Source: JBMYRH01 sp049602155
GTDB lineage: Bacteria > Myxococcota_A > UBA9042 > PHBI01 > JBMYRH01
Reading direction: 5' to 3'
DNA length: 64,000 nt
Assembly (NCBI GenBank): GCA_049602155.1
Contig: JBMYRH010000008.1
Location: 194,153-258,152 of the forward strand
Shown here: positions 1 to 6,781 of the stretch, one piece after another
Numbering within the stretch: position 1 is the first letter of the stretch
Layout: each line of letters begins with the position of its first letter
The notes under the pieces: generated by a model
Seen by the model: only the letters and a program-made list of their open reading frames with translations
Databases searched by the model: none
What the model was told of the DNA's origin: nothing
Made by a program: the position numbers and the translations under genes

Positions 1-2
1 TC

Positions 3-413
3 GTGCTGATGAGTCGGGAGAAGGCGGATGAGCTCGGCGTGACCCCGCTGGCGCGTATCGTCTCCAATGGCAAGCATGCGCAAGAGCCGGACTGGTTTAC
101 GACTGCGCCCGCCTACGCCATTCAGGACTCGGCGACGAAGGCGGGTCTGGACTTGGCCGACATCGACTACTTCGAGATCAACGAAGCCTTCTCAGTCGTG
201 TCTTTAGCCGTCTCCAAGGAGCTGGGGGTGTCCCTCGACAAGGTCAACCCTCGGGGCGGAGCTGTCGCCTTGGGTCACCCCATCGGGGCCTCAGGCAATC
301 GCATCCTGGTCACCTTGCTCTACACCCTCATCGACAACGGCAAGCGCTACGGCACCGCAGGCATCTGCCTCGGCGGCGGTGAGGCTGTCGCCCTGACTAT
401 CGAGCGTCTCTAG
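3..413 (+). CDS. Acetyl-CoA acetyltransferase (thiolase), C-terminal part
   Basis: This is the C-terminal part of a thiolase; the gene starts before the window. Thiolases condense two acyl-CoA units or, in beta-oxidation, cleave 3-ketoacyl-CoA. Visible landmarks are NEAFS, the GHPIGASG motif with the active-site His, and CLGGGEA near the end, which carries the second catalytic Cys. The nucleophilic Cys of the N-terminal half lies outside the window. The next gene follows after 8 bp and its ribosome binding site overlaps this stop codon, so it belongs to the acyl-CoA operon running to about 5.9 kb. The GTG at position 3 is just the first possible start in the frame, not the true one. Confidence 0.93.
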   Translation: MLMSREKADELGVTPLARIVSNGKHAQEPDWFTTAPAYAIQDSATKAGLDLADIDYFEINEAFSVVSLAVSKELGVSLDKVNPRGGAVALGHPIGASGNRILVTLLYTLIDNGKRYGTAGICLGGGEAVALTIERL

Positions 414-421
414 GAGGCAAC

Positions 422-1276
422 GTGGCAATCCAAACCGTAGGCGTCTTGGGCGCTGGACAGATGGGCGCAGGGATCGCGCAGGTCGCGGCCATGAGTGGCT
501 ATGACGTCATCTTGACTGACATCTCGCAGGCGCAGCTTGATCGCGCTCAAGCCGGGATGGAAAAGAGCCTCTCTAAGCTCGTCTCGAAGGAGCGCATCAG
601 CGCGGCGGATAAAGACGCCGCACTGGCCCGCGTCATGATGGGGACAGCGATGAGCGCGCACAGCGCCTCAGACATCGTCATCGAGGCGGTGACTGAGCAT
701 GAGCCGCTTAAGCTCAAGTTGCTCGCCGAGCTGGACGCAGTGCTCGGGTCAGAGGCCATCCTGGCGTCGAATACGTCGTCGATCAGCATCACGCGCCTCG
801 CGGCGACGACCAGCCGCGCCGAGCGCTTCATCGGTATGCACTTCATGAACCCCGTGCCGATCATGAAGCTCGTGGAGGTGATCCGTGGGCTTGAGACCTC
901 GGACGCTACCTATGAGGCGACTCGAACTCTGGCGGAGGCAATGGGTAAGACCGTGGTGGTCGCCCAAGACTTTCCGGGCTTCATCGTCAACCGGATCCTC
1001 ATCCCGATGCTTAACGAAGCCGTCTATGCGCTCTACGAGGGCGTCGCCTCTGCTGAGGACATCGACGCTGCGATGAAGCTCGGGACCAATCAGCCGATGG
1101 GGCCTCTGACCCTGGCGGACTTTATCGGCCTCGACACCGTGTTAGCCATCGCTGAGGTGCTCCACAACGGATTGGGGGACTCAAAGTACCGCCCATGCCC
1201 CTTGCTGCGGCAATATGTCGACGCTGGACGCCTCGGACGGAAAGTTGGCCGTGGATTCTTCGATTATCGAACCTGA
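422..1276 (+). CDS. hbd: 3-hydroxybutyryl-CoA dehydrogenase
   Basis: 284-aa NAD-dependent 3-hydroxyacyl-CoA dehydrogenase interconverting 3-hydroxyacyl-CoA and 3-ketoacyl-CoA. The N-terminal Rossmann motif GAGQMGAG (about residues 10-17) is intact, as are the catalytic His and Asn of GMHFMNPVP and the following Glu of KLVEV. The C-terminal helical domain ends in GRKVGRGFFDY, as in the family, and the length is that of single-function enzymes. The start is GTG at 422, 4 bp after an AGGAGG site that overlaps the thiolase stop. It is the second gene of a seven-gene acyl-CoA operon; a paralogue lies at 24512-25375. Confidence 0.93.
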   Translation: MAIQTVGVLGAGQMGAGIAQVAAMSGYDVILTDISQAQLDRAQAGMEKSLSKLVSKERISAADKDAALARVMMGTAMSAHSASDIVIEAVTEHEPLKLKLLAELDAVLGSEAILASNTSSISITRLAATTSRAERFIGMHFMNPVPIMKLVEVIRGLETSDATYEATRTLAEAMGKTVVVAQDFPGFIVNRILIPMLNEAVYALYEGVASAEDIDAAMKLGTNQPMGPLTLADFIGLDTVLAIAEVLHNGLGDSKYRPCPLLRQYVDAGRLGRKVGRGFFDYRT

Positions 1277-1297
1277 GCGACCCACCCAGGAGACTTG

Positions 1298-2080
1298 ATG
1301 GGCTTCGAGAACATCCTCTATGAGACCGATGGCGCCATCGCCACCGTCACACTGAACCGACCCAAGGTGCTGAACGCCTTGAATCACCAGACGGTGCTTG
1401 AGCTTCAACGGGCCGTCGACACCTTCTCTAAAGATGACGACCTCCGCGTCATGATCCTCACGGGTTCTGGGGAGAAGGCCTTCGTCGCGGGTGCGGACAT
1501 TGCCGAGATGTCAGCGCTGGACGCGAAGACGGCGGAGCGCTTCGCTCGGGTCGGGCAGCAGCTCAGCACCTCTATGGAGTCTACACCAAAGGCGATCATC
1601 GCTGCAGTGAACGGCTTCGCGCTGGGCGGGGGCTGCGAACTGGCGATGGCCTGCGACTTCATCCTAGCGAGCGACAACGCGCGCTTCGGTCAGCCTGAGG
1701 TGAACCTTGGGCTGCTCCCTGGGTTTGGTGGCACGCAGCGGCTCCCCAGGCTCGTGGGCCGCGGAATGGCGCGTCAGTTGACGTACACGGGTGAGATCAT
1801 CAAGGCAGAGAGGGCCCGTGAGATTGGGTTGGTCAACGCCGTCTACCCGCAGGCTGAGTTGATGGCTGCTGCGTTGAAGATCGCGCACACCATCGCTTCA
1901 AAGGGGCCGTTGGCGGTCGGGGCCTCAAAGCGGGCCATCAACCGGGGCTCGGACCAGTCGATGGAGGCTGGCCTGGATTACGAGGCATCTCTGTTTGGGG
2001 CAATGTTTACGACGCAGGACATGCGCGAGGGGACCAGCGCTTTTCTTGAGAAGCGCGCGGCCGAGTTCAAGGGGAACTAG
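1298..2080 (+). CDS. Enoyl-CoA hydratase/isomerase (crotonase family)
   Basis: 260-aa crotonase-fold protein expected to hydrate 2-enoyl-CoA. The CoA-binding and oxyanion-hole segments are clear: AGADIAEMS and ALGGGCELAMACD. The first catalytic Glu is in FGQPEVNLG. At the position of the second catalytic Glu of rat mitochondrial hydratase the sequence reads GMARQLTYTG, so that Glu is Gln here, and isomerase or altered activity is possible. ATG at 1298 is chosen over TTG at 1295 because it lies at proper distance from AGGAG (1288-1292). It sits between the 3-hydroxyacyl-CoA dehydrogenase and an acyl-CoA dehydrogenase starting 2 bp downstream. Confidence 0.9.
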   Translation: MGFENILYETDGAIATVTLNRPKVLNALNHQTVLELQRAVDTFSKDDDLRVMILTGSGEKAFVAGADIAEMSALDAKTAERFARVGQQLSTSMESTPKAIIAAVNGFALGGGCELAMACDFILASDNARFGQPEVNLGLLPGFGGTQRLPRLVGRGMARQLTYTGEIIKAERAREIGLVNAVYPQAELMAAALKIAHTIASKGPLAVGASKRAINRGSDQSMEAGLDYEASLFGAMFTTQDMREGTSAFLEKRAAEFKGN

Positions 2081-2082
2081 CG

Positions 2083-3243
2083 ATGGATTTTGCTCTGAAC
2101 GAAGAGCAGCAGATGCTTCAGCGCATGGTGCGCGACTTTGGTGCAGAGCGGCTTGAGCCGATCGCTGCCGAGATCGATGAAGCCCACCGCTACCCTGCAG
2201 AGACGGTGGCCGAGATGGCCGAGATGGGGCTCTTCGGGATGATGGCTCCAGAGTCGCTCGGCGGCTCCGGTATGGACACAGTCTCCTACATCATCGCGAT
2301 GGAGGAGATCTCCCGAGCCTGCGCCTCACACGGCGTGATCATGAGCGTGAACAACTCGCTTGTGTTGGATCCTCTCTTGAAGTGGGGCAACGCTGAGCAA
2401 AAGTCGCGCTGGGCGCCAGGCTTGGCGGCTGGGAAGTTGATGGGCTGCTTTGCCTTGTCCGAGCCCGGGACAGGCTCTGATGCCGCTGCGCAGACCTGCA
2501 TGGCCGAGCGTGATGGTGACGGCTGGGTCATCAACGGGACGAAGAACTGGATCACGAATGGACCACAGGCGGATGTCTGCATCCTCATCGCGATGCATGA
2601 CAAGTCGAAGGGGTCTCACGGGACGATCGCCTTCATCGCTGACCTTCATCAGGACGGGGTCGAGTCAGGGAAGCCGGAAGACAAACTGGGGATCTGCGCC
2701 TCTGGGACCTCGTCACTCATCTTTGAGGACTACCGAATCGCCGATGCCGAGCGCCTCGGAGAGGTCGGTGACGGGTTTCGGGTCGCGATGACGACGCTGG
2801 ATGGCGGTCGGATCGGGATCGCCGCCCAGGCTATCGGGATCGCCCGTGCAGCCTTCGAGGCCGCCGTGAACTACTCGACGGAGCGCAAAGCATTCGGCGG
2901 GACTCTGAGCGAGCTTCAAGCGATTCAGCACAAGATCGCAGACATGGCGATCGAGATCGACGCAGCGCGGCTGCTGACCTACCGCGCTGCGCTGCTTAAA
3001 GACGCCGGAGAGCGCTTCTCGAAAGAGAGCGCGATGTGCAAACTGTATGCATCCGAGATGGCGCAGCGTGTGACTCACCAAGCGCTGCAGGTGTTTGGTG
3101 GCTACGGCTATGTCCGTGAGTACCCTGTCGAGCGTCATTATCGGGATCAACGCATCACCGAGATCTATGAGGGGACCAGCGAGATTCAGCGACTCGTCAT
3201 CGCGCGGAGCGTGCTTAAGGCCGCCTCAGCGAAGGTGGGCTGA
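2083..3243 (+). CDS. Short-chain (butyryl-type) acyl-CoA dehydrogenase
   Basis: 386-aa FAD-dependent acyl-CoA dehydrogenase that introduces the alpha,beta double bond of an acyl-CoA and passes electrons to ETF. The sequence is complete: N-terminal helical domain, FALSEPGTGSDAA flavin/substrate segment (about 123-135), WITNG, the helix with STERKAFGG, the QVFGGYGYVREYPVERHYRD block and the catalytic Glu in IYEGTSEIQ near the end. This is the short/medium-chain arrangement. The start ATG lies 2 bp after the crotonase stop, and the stop overlaps the next start as TGATG, indicating translational coupling. Exact chain length is not readable from sequence. Confidence 0.93.
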   Translation: MDFALNEEQQMLQRMVRDFGAERLEPIAAEIDEAHRYPAETVAEMAEMGLFGMMAPESLGGSGMDTVSYIIAMEEISRACASHGVIMSVNNSLVLDPLLKWGNAEQKSRWAPGLAAGKLMGCFALSEPGTGSDAAAQTCMAERDGDGWVINGTKNWITNGPQADVCILIAMHDKSKGSHGTIAFIADLHQDGVESGKPEDKLGICASGTSSLIFEDYRIADAERLGEVGDGFRVAMTTLDGGRIGIAAQAIGIARAAFEAAVNYSTERKAFGGTLSELQAIQHKIADMAIEIDAARLLTYRAALLKDAGERFSKESAMCKLYASEMAQRVTHQALQVFGGYGYVREYPVERHYRDQRITEIYEGTSEIQRLVIARSVLKAASAKVG

Positions 3244-4381
3244 TGGACTTTGAGCCGACCGACGCCCAGCGAGAGGTTCAGCGCCGCGCCCGAGAGGTCG
3301 CATCGGAGCTGATCGCGCCGCAGGCCGCCGAGCTCGACCTCACCGAGCGTTTCCCGGTGGAGACATTCCGAGAGCTGGGCAAGCGCGGCATGCTTGGGCT
3401 CAGCGCCCCCGCTGCCTATGGTGGACAAGACATCGGGACGATCTCCCTCGCGCTCGCGCTGGAGGAGATCGCCTACGCCTGCGCGTCGACCGCGGTCGGG
3501 ATGAGCGTCACGAACATGGTGGCGGACACCATCGCACGGTTCGGTGATGACACGCTCGCCAAGCGCTATGTGCCCTTCATCACCTCTGGGGAGTCGGTCA
3601 CAGGGGCTTTTTGTCTCTCAGAGCCCGGGAGCGGCTCGGATGCCGCCGCGATGCGCACGACGGCGCAGCTGGACGGCGATCGTTACATCCTCAATGGCAC
3701 CAAAATGTGGATCACCTCGGGAGACTACTCTGGGGCCTTCATCGTGATGGCGCGCACCGCGGGTCCAGAGGCTGGCTATAAGGGGATCAGCGCCTTCGTG
3801 GTGGAGCCGGGCTTCGAGGGGTTCTCTACAGGGCGCGCGGAAGAGAAGTGTGGGCTTCGTGGCTCGAACACCGTGCCCGTCGTCCTGGAAGACTGCGTGG
3901 TCCCCGCGTCGAACCTGATCGGTAAAGAGGGGATCGGGTTCCGCATCGCGATGACTGCGCTTGATGGCGGCCGCGTCACGATTGGAGCGATGGCGAATGG
4001 CATCGCGCGCGCAGCGCTCGATGTCGCTGCAAGGTATGTATCGGAGCGCCCGGCGTTGCGACGCAGTCAAGCTGTGCAGAGCACCCTCGCTGATNNNNNN
4101 NNNNCGCGAAGCTCCTGGTCTGGCGGGCTGCTTTCCTCAAGGAGCAATCCGCCAAGAGCGGGGCCCGGTTCACGCGTCAGGCTGCGATCGCCAAGCTCCA
4201 CGCGACAGAGAACGTCAAACAGGTCACCGCGTCGGCTGTTGAGCTCCTCGGCGTTGATGGGTGCACTGCAGATTATCCAGTAGAGCGACTGATGCGTGAT
4301 GCACGCGTGACCTCTATCTTCGAGGGGACCTCGGAGATTCAGAAGTTGGTCATCGCCCGTGAAGTCTACGCGAGAGCGTAA
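3243..4381 (+). CDS. Acyl-CoA dehydrogenase, interrupted by assembly gap
   Basis: A second acyl-CoA dehydrogenase coupled to the preceding one by a TGATG overlap. Before the gap the frame carries FCLSEPGSGSDAAA, MWITSG and ALDGGRVTIGAMANGIAR. The 10-N run at 4095-4104 is a placeholder: the original frame runs out of homology after it, but the frame starting at 4106 reads KLLVWRAAFLKEQ and then SIFEGTSEIQKLVIAR, with the catalytic Glu, ending at TAA 4379-4381. The gene is therefore almost certainly intact. Just before the gap (4042-4065) the ER..QAVQ segment is about four residues shorter than in relatives, which may be a second local assembly error. The stop is 11 bp before the B12-domain gene. 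Confidence 0.88.
4095..4104. other. Assembly gap of 10 N inside acyl-CoA dehydrogenase
   Basis: A run of ten N inside the gene at 3243-4381. The coding frame differs on the two sides, so the true gap is not 10 bp. Relatives have about seven residues between LAD and the residue before KLLVWRAA, implying roughly 20 missing bases (length congruent to 2 modulo 3). Confidence 0.95.
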
Positions 4382-4392
4382 GGAGAGAGAGG

Positions 4393-4815
4393 ATGTCCAA
4401 TCAGACCTACCGTATTCTTATCGCCAAGCCCGGCCTTGATGGCCATGATCGTGGCGCTAAGGTTGTCGCTAGAGCGCTCCGGGATGCCGGGCATGAGGTG
4501 ATCTACACCGGGCTCCACCAGACCCCCGAGATGATCGCGAGCGCCGCCGTTCAAGAGGACGTTGACTTGGTCGGCGTCTCGATCCTCTCCGGTGCACACA
4601 ATCACCTTGTGCCGGCGATCATGAATCAGCTGGCAGACCGAGACGCCGCGGACATCGCGATCTTCGTCGGCGGGATCATCCCCGACGACGACATCGTCGA
4701 GCTGGAAGGCAAGGGCGTCGCCAAGGTCTTCACGCCAGGGACACGCTTAGCCGACATTGTCTCCTCGGTAGAGGCCATCTTGACGGGGCGCGGCGCTGTC
4801 GCGCCTTTGGCCTGA
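4393..4815 (+). CDS. Methylmalonyl-CoA mutase, B12-binding subunit
   Basis: 140-aa stand-alone cobalamin-binding domain of an acyl-CoA mutase. The DxHxxG motif is DGHDRG at residues 16-21, where His18 is the lower axial cobalt ligand; VGVSILSGAH and VGGIIP form the rest of the Rossmann-like corrin pocket. As a separate polypeptide it needs a large catalytic subunit, which is not in this window. The start ATG follows an AGGAGAGAGAGG purine tract. Its place among acyl-CoA dehydrogenases fits propionate or branched-chain acyl-CoA breakdown ending in succinyl-CoA. The chaperone MeaB is encoded at 9450-10418. Isobutyryl- or ethylmalonyl-CoA mutase subunits look similar, so the exact substrate is open. 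Confidence 0.88.
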   Translation: MSNQTYRILIAKPGLDGHDRGAKVVARALRDAGHEVIYTGLHQTPEMIASAAVQEDVDLVGVSILSGAHNHLVPAIMNQLADRDAADIAIFVGGIIPDDDIVELEGKGVAKVFTPGTRLADIVSSVEAILTGRGAVAPLA

Positions 4816-4827
4816 GCGGGTCTGTTG

Positions 4828-5937
4828 ATGGATTTGTCGCTCGACGAGAACCAGTCCGCCATCCGTGAGGCCATTCAGGGCTACGTGAGGTCGGAGGTCA
4901 TGCCCTACGCAGAGGCGTGGGACGGGGAGAAGTCCCTCGAGCGCTCTCGAATGCAAGGCCTCGCGGAGCTCGGGATGCTCGGTGTGATGGTCGATGAGGC
5001 TCACGACGGTGTGGGGCTCGGTTTGCTCGATGCGGCCCTCGTCTTGGCTCAGGTTGGCCGGGGCGACGGTGGGCTCGCTGTGGCGATGGCGAACCATGCT
5101 GCGGTCGCTGCGCCACACATCCAACGCTTCGGTGATGAGGCTCAGATCGCAGCTTGGCTTCCTCGCCTCGCGACCGGCGAGGCCTTGGCGTCTTGGGCGC
5201 TCGCTGAGAGCGGCGGCGTCACCTGTGACGCGCTGGAGACACAGGCCACTCAGACTACTGAGGGCTGGCAGCTCAACGGCGCCAAGCGGCTCGTGGCGGG
5301 CGGCGCCTTGGCGGATGTCTTCCTCGTGGTGGCACGGGTGGACGACGGTGCGAGGACCTTCTTGGTCCCCTGTGATACCGACGGGCTGACGCTATCTGAG
5401 CCCGCGATGCTCGGTTTACGGGCGGGGGGCTTGGTAGACCTCTCCCTGGTGGACGTGGTGCTGCCCAGCGGCGCCGTCCTTAACGGCGGCTGGAGCGCTG
5501 CGTCCCACGCCTTGGACTGCTACCGGGTGACGCTCGGAGCGATCGCCTACGGGATGGGCGCCCGCGCTATCGAAGCGGCCGCCAGCTACGCGCTGGAGCG
5601 GCGACAGTTTGGTCAGCCGATCGCGCGCTTCCAAGCGATTCAAAACCGCTTGGCCGATGCAGAGGTTGGTGTGCAGGCTGGAGGTGCACTAGTAGAGCGC
5701 GCAGCCTCAGAATACGACGCCGGTATGGGCATCGACGGGCAAGCGGCGAAGGCCTACGTCCATGCGACTCGCGGCGCGTTTGACGCCGCTGACCACGCGA
5801 TCCAAGTGCACGGCGGTTACGGGTACGTGCGCGAATACCAAGTCGAGCGAATGTGGCGGGACGCCCGAACGCTCAGCGCGATGGCCGGCACGGCCGCGAC
5901 CGCCCGCGACACGATCGCCGAGAGCATCTACCGCTAA
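4828..5937 (+). CDS. Acyl-CoA dehydrogenase homologue lacking the catalytic Glu
   Basis: 369-aa acyl-CoA dehydrogenase-fold protein, last gene of the operon. It keeps the N-terminal DENQSAIREAI helix, ALERRQFGQPIARFQAIQ and HGGYGYVREYQVERMWRDART, so fold and FAD site are likely kept. The segment that should read YEGTSE is SAMAGTAAT, so the catalytic Glu of short/medium-chain enzymes is Ala. The alternative Glu of isovaleryl-type enzymes, expected in the LDxER helix, is Tyr (LDCYRVTLG). The SEPGTGSD segment is also altered to LAESGGVTCDA. It may be a non-catalytic partner subunit or use another chemistry. ATG 4828 is preferred to TTG 4825; the ribosome binding site is weak. Confidence 0.85.
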   Translation: MDLSLDENQSAIREAIQGYVRSEVMPYAEAWDGEKSLERSRMQGLAELGMLGVMVDEAHDGVGLGLLDAALVLAQVGRGDGGLAVAMANHAAVAAPHIQRFGDEAQIAAWLPRLATGEALASWALAESGGVTCDALETQATQTTEGWQLNGAKRLVAGGALADVFLVVARVDDGARTFLVPCDTDGLTLSEPAMLGLRAGGLVDLSLVDVVLPSGAVLNGGWSAASHALDCYRVTLGAIAYGMGARAIEAAASYALERRQFGQPIARFQAIQNRLADAEVGVQAGGALVERAASEYDAGMGIDGQAAKAYVHATRGAFDAADHAIQVHGGYGYVREYQVERMWRDARTLSAMAGTAATARDTIAESIYR

Positions 5938-5953
5938 CGTTCGACGGCCTCGT

Positions 5954-6724
5954 CTACTGCTGCTCGTCGCAATAGCCGACGCCCGAGGCGACGAAGCCTG
6001 CGCAGCTGACAAAGGTGCCACAGGCATTGGGGTCGTTCTTGTCGCAGAGTTCGTAGCAACGGAAGTTTACGCAGTGGTGGCCCGGTGAGCAGTCACTCGG
6101 GGACTCGCAGGCGCCGCCTACGGGCTCGGTCCCGGCCTCCAAGCAGACGGGGAGGTCCTCTCCTCCGATGGAATAGCAGCCCTTACCCTGTTCGCAGTCC
6201 TGCGTCATGATGTTGCAGGTGTCGTAGATGCCCTCGATCTTGCAGAGCTTGAAGGCAGCGTCGCTGATCTCCATGCACGCAGCGTTGTTCGGGCAATGGC
6301 CGATGGTCTTACAGAAGATGTAGCAGAAGTAGTCCTCTCCGTTGAGGGAGGTGCACGTCGAGCCGCCCTCACACTCCGCGTCGCTTTGGCATGGGTCGCC
6401 CCCTGGCGTCTCCCCAGCAGGGACACAGAGCTTGTCCCCTGTCGTCCCGTAGCCACATTTCTGCCCCTCTTCGCAGCCGGTGTTGGCGATGGGGTTGCAA
6501 GCCGGAGGCTCGGGCTCGGGCTCGGGCTCAGGCTCTGAGATGTCTTCATCGGGGGGCACTGTGGCGACGTCTTCGGAGGACGCCGCGCTCGCGGCGTCCT
6601 CGGTCGGTGTCGTGCTGTCCTGACTCGAGGCCGCGGTAGCGTCACCAGCAGTTGAGGTGGTCTCATCCGAGCCGCACCCGTGGAGGGTGAGGCAGAGCGC
6701 GAGGAGCAAGAGCGTGCGGGTCAT
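5954..6724 (-). CDS. Cysteine-rich lipoprotein
   Basis: 256-aa predicted lipoprotein: hydrophobic signal peptide ending in LHGC (Cys17), then a Ser/Thr/Asp-rich linker, then an EP repeat (five EP pairs, encoded by near-perfect 6-bp units at about 6503-6533), then a cysteine-rich region with more than 20 Cys up to the C-terminus. Patterns such as PCQSDAECEGGSTC and CESPSDCSPGHHC recur, as in small disulfide-rich modules of myxobacterial secreted proteins. It probably sits on the outer membrane with its disulfides facing the periplasm or outside. The start ATG has AGGAGG 5 bp upstream. It ends 16 bp from the convergent acyl-CoA dehydrogenase gene. Molecular function unknown. Confidence 0.82.
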   Translation of the reverse strand: MTRTLLLLALCLTLHGCGSDETTSTAGDATAASSQDSTTPTEDAASAASSEDVATVPPDEDISEPEPEPEPEPPACNPIANTGCEEGQKCGYGTTGDKLCVPAGETPGGDPCQSDAECEGGSTCTSLNGEDYFCYIFCKTIGHCPNNAACMEISDAAFKLCKIEGIYDTCNIMTQDCEQGKGCYSIGGEDLPVCLEAGTEPVGGACESPSDCSPGHHCVNFRCYELCDKNDPNACGTFVSCAGFVASGVGYCDEQQ

Positions 6725-6781
6725 GAAGGCCTCCTGAGTGCGAGCGGCATCATTATGCGAGGGGGAGTCAGGCGCAAGGGT

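Noticed and set aside
1295..1297. TTG start of the first crotonase
   Set aside because: ATG at 1298 is better spaced from AGGAG; the same reasoning rejects TTG 4825 in favour of ATG 4828.
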